The notes under the pieces are model-generated. The model had not been told where the DNA came from. It did not search any database and saw only the letters and a program-made list of their open reading frames with translations. Positions 15,448 through 22,200 of a DNA stretch of 22,200 nt are shown piece by piece. The position numbers were made by a program, and so were the translations under genes. Each line of letters starts with the position of its first letter. Position 1 is the stretch's first letter. Origin of the DNA: JACPLA01 sp035291905 (GTDB lineage Bacteria > Bacteroidota > Ignavibacteria > UBA10030); assembly GCA_035291905.1 (NCBI GenBank), contig DATDRF010000136.1, positions 1 to 22,200 on the forward strand, given 5' to 3'.

Positions 15448-15476
15448 TTGACATAAGCCCAATTATTCCCTACTTT
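15448..15476 (+). promoter_or_regulatory. Near-consensus promoter upstream of the M23 peptidase gene
   Basis: TTGACA (15448-15453) and TACTTT (15471-15476) are separated by exactly 17 bases. The -10 region reads TACTTTCG, close to TAnnTTTG. Transcription would begin near 15483, giving a leader of about 60 nt. The 112-base gap 15431-15542 otherwise holds only a weak GGTT/AACC stem, with no convincing terminator for hprK. Confidence 0.65.
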
Positions 15477-15542
15477 CGGACTGATTTTTTACGGGTTGAA
15501 ACCTTTTCTTACCGGAATCGCTAGAAGAAAGACCAACGGCTG

Positions 15543-16493
15543 ATGGGAAAATTGAAACTCTATTACTATTCGACGGACACTCTGAAGTTTGTTGAGGCGA
15601 AATGGGCTAAAACGAAGCTCACAGCTTTGACCCTCGTCGTTGGTGCTGTTCTTGTGACAGCCGTCGTTGAGATCAACCAGTACATGGACGACGCGATGGG
15701 CCTTGGATTTGGGCGCGCGTCGGCCCTTGCAGCGGAAAATGCAATCCTCCGCGATCAGTTGCGGGTTCTCTCGTTCAAGCTGTCAACCCTGGATGGGCAG
15801 CTGGCAGGTTTGTACACCCAGGGAAATGAGTTCAGAGTCCTTGTGGATCTTCCGCAGATCGATGAGGATACGCGACGGGCGGGAGCCGGCGGAACGATTG
15901 ATCGGGTGGAATACGGGACGTCGATTGAGGTAAGCAATTTGTTGGGAAATCTTCATGACATGGCGGAGAGGGCTGAGAGGGAACTCCGGCTTCAGACGAG
16001 CAGTTACGAAGAAGTGGTGAAACGCTACGAAGACAACAAGGTCCGGTTTGCACACCTCCCGGCGGTCAAGCCAATGGAAGGGTATTATTCGGCCAATGGA
16101 TTCGGAGCCCGACTGCATCCTGTCCTACGGATTATCAAGCCGCACGAAGGAGTTGATATCGCTAATGATGTCGGTACGCCAGTCTATGCCACGGCCGATG
16201 GGATCGTGGATTTCACCGGGCATACCGGAGGCGGATACGGGAATCTTGTTGAATTGAACCATGGCTACGGCTTTACGACTGCATACGCACACCTCAGCAC
16301 AGTGCTGGTTCGTGAAGGGCAGAAAGTCAAACGAGGGGATCTCATTGCCCGGAGCGGACGGACAGGACTGGTCAGCGGACCCCACCTGCATTATGAAGTA
16401 CGCTTCAACGGCATTCGCCAGAACCCGATCGATTACTTCTTCGACGACGTCAACTATCAGGAATACAAGAATCAACAGCTCGTTTTCGATTGA
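15543..16493 (+). CDS. Membrane-anchored M23 (LytM) family peptidase
   Basis: This is a 316-aa envelope protein. A cytoplasmic N-terminal stretch (1-24) is followed by one membrane segment (about 25-44, LTALTLVVGAVLVTAVV), a coiled-coil-like region (about 58-92 and 130-168) and a C-terminal M23 domain (about 180-295). Metal ligands are intact: His201 and Asp205 (PHEGVDIAND), His250 (AYAHLS), His281 and His283 (GPHLHYEV), so it is probably an active peptidoglycan endopeptidase, unlike degenerate EnvC/NlpD activators. The opening KLKLYYYSTDTLKFVEAKW resembles the starts of M23 proteins from Bacteroidota. The start has only a weak upstream AAGAAAGA. It is transcribed from its own promoter and followed by a small DUF2795 gene after 41 bases. 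Confidence 0.92.
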   Translation: MGKLKLYYYSTDTLKFVEAKWAKTKLTALTLVVGAVLVTAVVEINQYMDDAMGLGFGRASALAAENAILRDQLRVLSFKLSTLDGQLAGLYTQGNEFRVLVDLPQIDEDTRRAGAGGTIDRVEYGTSIEVSNLLGNLHDMAERAERELRLQTSSYEEVVKRYEDNKVRFAHLPAVKPMEGYYSANGFGARLHPVLRIIKPHEGVDIANDVGTPVYATADGIVDFTGHTGGGYGNLVELNHGYGFTTAYAHLSTVLVREGQKVKRGDLIARSGRTGLVSGPHLHYEVRFNGIRQNPIDYFFDDVNYQEYKNQQLVFD

Positions 16494-16534
16494 GTCTTCA
16501 AGCCTGACTTGTGATGTAAAGGAGATGTGAGGAG

Positions 16535-16759
16535 ATGATTTGGACAATCGAACTCGCCTCGTATCTTGACGATGCTCCATGGCCGGCGACGAAGGATGAA
16601 TTGCTTGACTATGCCGTTCGGACGGGTGCACCGATGGAAGTCATTCAGAACCTTGAGGAGCTGGAGGATAGCGAGGAGCCTTACGAGAGTATTGAAGAGA
16701 TCTGGCCGGATTATCCGACCGACGAAGACTTCTTCTACGAAGACGAAAAAGACTATTAG
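16535..16759 (+). CDS. DUF2795 family small acidic protein
   Basis: This is a 74-aa cytoplasmic protein. Residues 4-50 (LASYLDDAPWPATKDELLDYAVRTGAPMEVIQNLEELED) fit DUF2795: a short helical domain with the P-A-T/S-K-x-x-L-x-x-x-A pattern. The second half is very acidic and aromatic (many Asp, Glu, Tyr, Phe and Trp, for example DEDFFYEDEKDY). The function is unknown. Two purine-rich sites precede it (AAAGGAG at 16518-16524 and GGAG directly at 16531-16534). The first has a workable 10-base spacing. It closes the unit with the M23 gene and is followed by a strong terminator. I recall near-identical small proteins in Bacteroidota and Chlorobi, which supports the family call. Confidence 0.8.
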   Translation: MIWTIELASYLDDAPWPATKDELLDYAVRTGAPMEVIQNLEELEDSEEPYESIEEIWPDYPTDEDFFYEDEKDY

Positions 16760-16773
16760 TCGTTCGACGCAGT

Positions 16774-16791
16774 CGCCCGGTCTCTTGGGCG
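16774..16791 (+). repeat. Small inverted repeat upstream of the terminator
   Basis: CGCCC (16774-16778) and GGGCG (16787-16791) form a perfect 5-bp stem with an 8-base loop, 18 bases before the terminator hairpin. It may be part of the 3' end structure or of a leader for the Omp85 gene. Confidence 0.35.
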
Positions 16792-16809
16792 TGAAGCAGA
16801 TTCACCACA

Positions 16810-16838
16810 AACCCGGCAAAGAGGTGCTGGGTTTTTTT
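16810..16838 (+). terminator. Intrinsic terminator between the DUF2795 and Omp85 genes
   Basis: AACCCGGCA (16810-16818) pairs with TGCTGGGTT (16825-16833) as nine pairs including one G-U. The loop is AAGAGG, and the T-run covers 16832-16838. This is a textbook rho-independent terminator. It ends only 14 bases before the ATG of the next gene, leaving almost no room for a separate promoter. Confidence 0.85.
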
Positions 16839-16852
16839 GTTTTCCCCTACGA

Positions 16853-18946
16853 ATGATGCGATATCTTCTCTGTTGTGCGTCAATATCTCTGTTCGTTGCC
16901 ACCGCAGTTGCTCAGATTCCCCTGGGACAGCACGAAGTACGAAGTATCTCCTTTTCGGGCAATGCCAACGTGAAGTCCTCTGTCCTGGAGGAAAACATTC
17001 AAACGAAAGAGACCCCGAGCTGGTTCTGGAAATTCCTGGGGAATATCAGCAGCAACCTCGGCGGCGACGCGGTGTACTTCGATCCTTTTGTCCTGGGGGC
17101 GGATGTCGTACGGCTGCGGGAATTCTACAGGGATCAGGGTTTCTTTGGCGCTGCAGTCGACACTGTGACGAGATTCGACAGAGAAGCCCGGCGAGTGGAC
17201 ATTACATTCGCCATCGTTGAAGGACGACGGTCCTTGATCGATACGCTTGAATTTCGCGGGCTGGAGACCCTCCCGACCGTCCTTCTGGAAGATATCAACT
17301 CGAATCACCTTGTGCATCAGGGCGATCCTTATGTGCGCGAGAATGTCGAGAACGAATTTCGGCGCATTGTCACGTTGTTCTATAACAACGGCTATGTTCG
17401 GGTCGAGCGCGATACCTCAACAGGGGCAGTTCGCTACGCCTCAACGAACAATATCAAGCTTGTCTATGGCTTCCTCCCCCATGAACGGTTCAGCTTCGGC
17501 GCAATCACGGTGGAAAGCGACTCCACGGTGAAGGAACGTGTCGACACCGACATCGTCCTGAGGCATCTTGATTTCGCCGAGGGGGACTACTACAGCGAAG
17601 AGAAAAAGATCGACAGCGAGCGGAACCTGAACCGGCTTGGCGTCTTCGATGCAAGCCGAATCGAACCGCAGGTCTCGAAAGAGGCGATAGATGCTCAGGT
17701 GATCCCGACAAAGGTAACCGTGCGGCCGAGACCTTTTCATGAACTTACGCCCGAAATCGGGGCGAGCGACGAAAACAGCGCTTTCAACCTCGTGACCGGT
17801 ATCGGCTACAGCAACCGAAATTTCTTCGGCGGCGCGAGGAATTTCTCGACCCGCTTCCGGGTAAGCCTTCAATCCATCCAGGATATCGAATTCAATCGGA
17901 TGATCCGCCAGACAGGGATCAAGGACAGTTCGCTTATTTCTAAGATCGAGCTGACGACCCAAGTGGTCCAACCTTACCTGCTCTCCAACAAAGTGAGCCT
18001 CAGTGTCGGGTTGTCGGCAATTCTTGAAAAGCAAAAGACCTACTATGCTCCGATCTACCAGGCCAGAGTGGGCGTCAGTGCGCAGCTGGCCCGCTATACG
18101 CGGGGATTGGTGGAATTTAATCTGGAGCGGGTTGATCCCATTCCGATTGGAGGAGGGGACCTTTTAGAGGTTCCGAATAGACCCGATCTGAAACGGCAGT
18201 TCAACTCCATTATCACGGTGTCTATTCAGAGGGACAAGCGGAACGACCTGTTCTCTCCTTCGGACGGATTCCTCCACTCGGCATCCATCGAGGAGGCGGG
18301 ACTCATACCCTCATTGTTCGGCGGTCTGTTCGGCACTCGTCTCGATTTTTCAAAATACATCAAACTCTCCGGCGTAGGACAATGGTACGGCGATCTTGGG
18401 ACTGAGCGGCTCCTTGTCTGGGCTGCAAGGATCAGGGGCGGATTTTCTTCCTTCGTGGGGGATCCGGTAGAGAAGATCGATTCGGCAGGCGTGAAGACAT
18501 TGACCCGAATTCCCGTTCCGATCACACGTCGATTCTATGCGGGTGGAAGCGAGAGCGTGCGCGGCTGGAAATCGCGTGAACTGGGTGCCGTGCCGTACCC
18601 CGGCGGAGGAGGAAATGCGCTGTTTGAAGCGAACGTTGAGGCACGCTGGAGATTGTTCCGGAATGCGGGGAAACTCTGGTTTCTGAATCTGGAAAACATT
18701 TCCCTGGTCGGATTCTACGACGTGGGGAACATGTGGAATGAGAGGAAAGACATCCGGTTGTCAGACTTGGCAATGGCCGCCGGTCTGGGTTTTCGCTGGG
18801 ATACCATTGCGGGTCCCATCCGGATCGACTTTGGGATGAGGATCTACGACCCGAAAGACACGAGCGACAGGAAATGGGTCACCCAACGAAGGTTCTTTCA
18901 CGACACATACGGGCTCGTTCACTTTGGGATCGGACACGCATTCTGA
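16853..18946 (+). CDS. Omp85-family outer-membrane assembly protein (TamA/BamA-like)
   Basis: This is a 697-aa outer-membrane protein. The signal peptide spans residues 1-20 (LLCCASISLFVATAVA, cut before QIPLG). The periplasmic part (about 25-290) divides into three POTRA-like units: HEVRSISFSGNANV..., then SLIDTLEFRGLETLP..., then FSFGAITVESDSTV..., each with the beta-alpha-alpha-beta-beta layout. The 16-strand barrel follows from about 298 (ELTPEIGASDENSAFNLVTGIGYSNRNFFGGARNF) to the terminal Phe. The lid-loop motif RFYAGGSESVRGW (near 560-572) is the VRG[FYW] hallmark of Omp85 proteins. Canonical BamA has five POTRA domains, so three make TamA or a short BamA-like paralogue more likely. 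The start could be ATG 16853 or 16856; neither has a Shine-Dalgarno site. The stop overlaps the next ATG by one base (TGATG). Confidence 0.88.
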   Translation: MMRYLLCCASISLFVATAVAQIPLGQHEVRSISFSGNANVKSSVLEENIQTKETPSWFWKFLGNISSNLGGDAVYFDPFVLGADVVRLREFYRDQGFFGAAVDTVTRFDREARRVDITFAIVEGRRSLIDTLEFRGLETLPTVLLEDINSNHLVHQGDPYVRENVENEFRRIVTLFYNNGYVRVERDTSTGAVRYASTNNIKLVYGFLPHERFSFGAITVESDSTVKERVDTDIVLRHLDFAEGDYYSEEKKIDSERNLNRLGVFDASRIEPQVSKEAIDAQVIPTKVTVRPRPFHELTPEIGASDENSAFNLVTGIGYSNRNFFGGARNFSTRFRVSLQSIQDIEFNRMIRQTGIKDSSLISKIELTTQVVQPYLLSNKVSLSVGLSAILEKQKTYYAPIYQARVGVSAQLARYTRGLVEFNLERVDPIPIGGGDLLEVPNRPDLKRQFNSIITVSIQRDKRNDLFSPSDGFLHSASIEEAGLIPSLFGGLFGTRLDFSKYIKLSGVGQWYGDLGTERLLVWAARIRGGFSSFVGDPVEKIDSAGVKTLTRIPVPITRRFYAGGSESVRGWKSRELGAVPYPGGGGNALFEANVEARWRLFRNAGKLWFLNLENISLVGFYDVGNMWNERKDIRLSDLAMAAGLGFRWDTIAGPIRIDFGMRIYDPKDTSDRKWVTQRRFFHDTYGLVHFGIGHAF

Positions 18947-20091
18947 TGGCTTGGGACAGGGTCATAGGGCAGCATCGGGTCAAAGAGCTTTTCAAAAGGG
19001 CTCTTGCGGCCAAACAGGTTGCACATGCATACCTGCTCTTCGGTGATGAAGGAGTGGGGAAAGACGCCCTTGCACTTGAATTCGCCAAGGCCCTGAATTG
19101 TGAACGAAGCGCCACCGATCCCTGCAACGAGTGCGCCAGCTGCAGGCGGGTTGAGACAATGCAACATCCTAACATCAGGTTCATTGTGGCGCTGCCTACC
19201 GGCAAGAACGAGAAAACAGGCGATGATCCCGTCGCTGTGCTCACCGAGGATCAGGTGACAGCCCTGCGAAATGAATTGGCCGAAAAAGCCCGCGACCCTT
19301 ACCATCGCATCGCTCTTGACAAAGCGAACTTCATCAAAGTGAACAGCGTTCGGGAACTTCGTCGGGAGGCGTCTCTTACGGGATTCCTTGGGGGAAGGAA
19401 GGTCTTCATCGTTTCCGATGCCGATATGATGAATACTGAAGCGAGCAACTCGCTCCTCAAGACTCTTGAGGAGCCCCCGGCTGACACGGTTCTGATTCTC
19501 ACGACGTCGCGAAAAGATCAGCTCCTCCCGACGATTATCTCTCGCTGTCAGCTTGTTCGCTGTGAGGGGCTGACGGATGATGAGATAACAAAGGCCCTTC
19601 TGCAGCGTGATGGGCGTTCCGAATCCGAATCGCGCGTCGCCGCGCAATTGGCAAATGGAAGTTTTGTTGCCGCGAGAGCTCTGGTGTCCGACGATATGGT
19701 ACGACTGCAGTCGGAAGTGGCCGAGTTCCTCAGACATGCGCTGGGAAGAAGTCCGGCGGCGCTCCTGTCGCGAATCGAACAGTTGTTGTCGACGAGGGAG
19801 AAACCGGAATGTGAGCAGTGGCTTCGGATGCTTCAGATGTGGTTCCATGATGCAGTTGCTCTTCGCGAGCAGGGGAACGAAGCAGTGAACCGGGGGAATG
19901 AGGATCTTCGAAAATTTGTTGAGAGGTTCGGAGGAGCGGATCTTCTGAAAGCGTCGACCGCAGTTGAACGTTCGATTGCTCTTGTTGGCAAAAATGTCTA
20001 CCTTCCTCTGATTTTTATCGGTCTCGCCGTCGAATTGAAACGAATTCTGTATTCCTTACCGGTCTCGATTGAAACCAACGAAACACCATAA
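18946..20091 (+). CDS. holB: DNA polymerase III subunit delta' (clamp loader)
   Basis: This is a 381-aa AAA+ clamp-loader subunit. I start it at ATG 18946, sharing one base with the TGA of the Omp85 gene (TGATG). The frame is open 24 codons upstream, but that part overlaps the barrel end and is not family-like. Visible features are the start WDRVIGQHRVKELFKRAL (3-20), a P-loop-like GDEGVGKD (33-40), where the usual Thr/Ser after Lys is Asp, four zinc-type Cys (52, 60, 63, 66), VFIVSDADMMN (153-163), SLLKTLEEPPADT (169-181) and the sensor SRC motif (199-201). The degenerate P-loop and the SRC motif together point to delta' rather than DnaX, which also would be longer. A 10-bp perfect inverted repeat lies in the LLKTLEE codons. 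Confidence 0.9.
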   Translation: MAWDRVIGQHRVKELFKRALAAKQVAHAYLLFGDEGVGKDALALEFAKALNCERSATDPCNECASCRRVETMQHPNIRFIVALPTGKNEKTGDDPVAVLTEDQVTALRNELAEKARDPYHRIALDKANFIKVNSVRELRREASLTGFLGGRKVFIVSDADMMNTEASNSLLKTLEEPPADTVLILTTSRKDQLLPTIISRCQLVRCEGLTDDEITKALLQRDGRSESESRVAAQLANGSFVAARALVSDDMVRLQSEVAEFLRHALGRSPAALLSRIEQLLSTREKPECEQWLRMLQMWFHDAVALREQGNEAVNRGNEDLRKFVERFGGADLLKASTAVERSIALVGKNVYLPLIFIGLAVELKRILYSLPVSIETNETP

Positions 20092-22144
20092 ACGTATTCT
20101 CGTCACTGCTGCCCTGCCGTACGCCAACGGTTACATCCATCTTGGGCATCTGGCCGGTGCATATTTGCCGGCGGATATCTATGTTCGTTATCAGAGGCGA
20201 AAAGGACGCGATATTCTCTTCCTGTGCGGTTCGGACGAGCACGGCGTCGCAATTACGGTCACGGCCGAAAAGGAGAAACTCGCCCCCAAGGACGTGATCG
20301 ACCGTTACCACCCCGCCAATCGCCAGGCATTTGAACAGTTCGGAATGAGCTTCGATGTTTTCTCACGCACGTCGATTCCCTTGCACCATGAAACGGCGCA
20401 GGCCTTCTTTCGCGACTTTCACCAGCGGGGCCTGCTGAGGGAAAAGAAGGAACAACAACTGTACTGCGAACGAGACCATATGTTTCTGGCCGACAGGTAT
20501 GTTGAGGGGACCTGTCCGGTTTGTGGATCGACCCAGGCTCGCGGGGATCAATGCGAGAATTGCGGCTCATGGCTGAATCAGACCGACCTCATTGACCCAA
20601 AATGCAGGATTTGTGGGACGACTCCGGTGGTGCGAGAGACTACTCACCTCTATTTCCCCCTCGGAGATTACCAAAAGCGCCTTGAAGCATACATCGCAGA
20701 GCGGGACAAACGCGATGGATGGAAGGGGAATGTCCTTCGGTACTGCGAAAGCTGGTTCAAACAGGGGCTGGCTGACCGGGCGGTTACGCGGGACCTTACG
20801 TGGGGGGTCAGGGTTCCCGTGAAGGAATTCGAATCGAAGGTGATTTACGTCTGGTTTGATGCGGTTCTGGGCTACATCTCGGCTGCGAAGGAATGGGCTG
20901 GCACGATCGGACAAAAAGAGGCCTGGAAGAGCTACTGGAATGACGAGGAGACAAAATACGTGGCGTTCATCGGAAAAGACAATGTCGTTTTCCACTGCAT
21001 TGTCTTCCCGGCCATGCTGATGGCGTGGAATGACGGGCAGGCGGAAAAGTATATCCTTCCTGAGAATGTTCCCGCTAATGAATTCCTGAACTTTGAAGGG
21101 CAGAAATTTTCAAAAAGCAGGGGATGGGGGATTGACGTCAGGGATTTCCTGCGCTTCTTTCCTGCTGACGCTCTGCGGTATGCTCTTGCTGCGACGCTTC
21201 CCGAATCGCGGGATTCCGACTTCTATCTCAAGGATTTCCAGGCCAGAACGAACAACGAGCTCGCGGATATTCTGGGGAATTTTGTGAACAGAACGCTTGC
21301 ATTCGTGCATCGGACTTTCCAGGGGAAGGTGCCGAAACTTGGGAAACTCTCTCACCGTGACAAGCAATTGCGCGAAGAGATGAAGGCAGGCCCGGAAAAG
21401 ATAGGCGCCCTTTTTGAAAGCTACAAGTTCCGCGATGGGGTGATCCAAGCAATGAACCTGGCCAGGGCAGCCAATAAGTACTTCAATGACAGCGAACCCT
21501 GGGTTACTGCGAAATCGAACGTTGAGCAGTGCGGCACGACATTGAACCTGTGCGTCCAAATGGCCAGGACCCTCGCCGTCTTGTTTGAACCGGCAGTACC
21601 CAACCTGTCACGCAACATCTGGCGGCTGCTCAATCTCGACTCCCCTATCGAAGATGCCCCTTGGGACACTGCAGGGGAGCCGGGTGTACCCGATGGCCAT
21701 CAGCTCGTCACACCCGAAATCCTCGTCTCAAAAATCGAAGATCACCAACTGGATGCCATGATCAAATCTCTGAACGAAACGCCTGCGTCGCCCGCACCGG
21801 TCCCCGGTGAGGGCAAAACAACTATCACAATTGACGATTTCAAGAAGATCGACCTCCGCGTGGCAAAAGTCATCGAGGCGGAGAAGATCCCGAAGTCCAA
21901 GAAACTTCTTAAACTCCGTGTGGAGATTGGCGGAGAAACCCGGCAGGTTGTCGCAGGGATTGCGCACCAGTATGAACCCGAACAACTCAAGGGGCGTTTG
22001 ATAGTGGTTGTTGCAAACCTTGAACCTGCGACCCTCATGGGAGAACAGTCGCAAGGGATGCTCCTTGCCGTGAACGCTCCGGACGGTACGGTTTCCGTCG
22101 TTACGGTTCAGGACAATCTTCCCACGGGAAGCGTCGTTCGGTAA
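20069..22144 (+). CDS. metG: Methionyl-tRNA synthetase with C-terminal tRNA-binding domain
   Basis: This 691-aa cytoplasmic class I synthetase charges tRNA-Met. It has the HIGH-type motif HLGH (24-27) in LPYANGYIHLGHL, GSDEHG (54-59), a zinc insert with Cys pairs at 149/152, 162/165 and 179/182, VWFDAVLGYISA (261-272), and KFSKS (346-350) as the KMSKS loop. The anticodon-binding helices run to about 550. The C-terminal EMAP-II-like domain (about 583-691: ITIDDFKKIDLRVAKVIEAEKIP...GEQSQGMLLA) mediates tRNA binding and dimerisation. The start is TTG at 20069, overlapping holB by 23 bases. No ATG or GTG is available in frame before the conserved RILVTAALPYAN. There is no clear ribosome binding site, so translation may be coupled to holB. 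Confidence 0.96.
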   Translation: MKPTKHHKRILVTAALPYANGYIHLGHLAGAYLPADIYVRYQRRKGRDILFLCGSDEHGVAITVTAEKEKLAPKDVIDRYHPANRQAFEQFGMSFDVFSRTSIPLHHETAQAFFRDFHQRGLLREKKEQQLYCERDHMFLADRYVEGTCPVCGSTQARGDQCENCGSWLNQTDLIDPKCRICGTTPVVRETTHLYFPLGDYQKRLEAYIAERDKRDGWKGNVLRYCESWFKQGLADRAVTRDLTWGVRVPVKEFESKVIYVWFDAVLGYISAAKEWAGTIGQKEAWKSYWNDEETKYVAFIGKDNVVFHCIVFPAMLMAWNDGQAEKYILPENVPANEFLNFEGQKFSKSRGWGIDVRDFLRFFPADALRYALAATLPESRDSDFYLKDFQARTNNELADILGNFVNRTLAFVHRTFQGKVPKLGKLSHRDKQLREEMKAGPEKIGALFESYKFRDGVIQAMNLARAANKYFNDSEPWVTAKSNVEQCGTTLNLCVQMARTLAVLFEPAVPNLSRNIWRLLNLDSPIEDAPWDTAGEPGVPDGHQLVTPEILVSKIEDHQLDAMIKSLNETPASPAPVPGEGKTTITIDDFKKIDLRVAKVIEAEKIPKSKKLLKLRVEIGGETRQVVAGIAHQYEPEQLKGRLIVVVANLEPATLMGEQSQGMLLAVNAPDGTVSVVTVQDNLPTGSVVR

Positions 22145-22200
22145 CCCTCCTTTCGTACAACCTTTTCTTCCATTCGTCTCAATCATGGGCAGTGGTGCGT

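Noticed and set aside
18874..18945. Upstream extension of the delta' gene
   Set aside because: It overlaps the C-terminal strands of the Omp85 gene, and the added residues have no family character. The TGATG junction gives the expected start.
22145..22200. Start of a further gene at ATG 22183
   Set aside because: Only about six codons remain in the window and no clear ribosome binding site is visible, so nothing can be supported.

Overview
The window is a dense, ordinary-looking stretch of bacterial chromosome. All sixteen protein genes lie on the + strand and no gap exceeds about 205 bases. The gene content points to a Gram-negative member of the Bacteroidota/Chlorobi/Ignavibacteria assemblage: a TonB-dependent receptor with an N-terminal carboxypeptidase-regulatory-like domain, a YbeY whose third metal ligand is changed in the way I recall from Bacteroidota, a DUF2795 protein of the form I recall from this group, HprK in an outer-membrane organism, and -10 elements of the TAnnTTTG kind. 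By eye the GC content is moderate. An Ignavibacteria-like or Kryptonia-like lineage would fit, but I cannot fix the genus.

Region 1 (1-9225) is a run of seven genes: the end of an unidentified, probably exported, cysteine-containing protein; a TonB-dependent receptor; a GH57 4-alpha-glucanotransferase/amylase-type enzyme; a CtpA-type S41 protease; a DUF3108 exported protein; a gamma-class carbonic anhydrase-like protein; and an MBL-fold hydrolase. Spacing is mostly 0-30 bases, and the GH57 and protease genes share an ATGA overlap.

Region 2 (9226-15430) opens with the most structured non-coding segment of the window: a near-consensus promoter, a leader of about 140 nt holding a 27-codon small ORF, and a terminator-like hairpin. 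It then runs through an uncharacterised gene with a very basic tail (9431), ybeY, a smg/DUF494 gene, topA, a XerC/XerD-type recombinase, a short HPF and hprK. The theme is rRNA maturation, DNA topology, chromosome dimer resolution, ribosome hibernation and kinase signalling.

Region 3 (15431-16852) has a second near-consensus promoter driving an M23 peptidase-like envelope protein and a small acidic DUF2795 protein, and closes with a clear intrinsic terminator. Region 4 (16853-22144) contains an Omp85 (TamA/BamA-like) protein, DNA polymerase III delta-prime and methionyl-tRNA synthetase, with overlapping gene ends.

I saw no tRNA, rRNA, CRISPR array, insertion sequence, prophage or defence system. 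The best leads for something undescribed are the 9227-9402 leader with the adjacent unknown gene, the placement of a terminator 14 nt before the Omp85 gene, and a 13-bp hairpin inside the DUF3108 gene.
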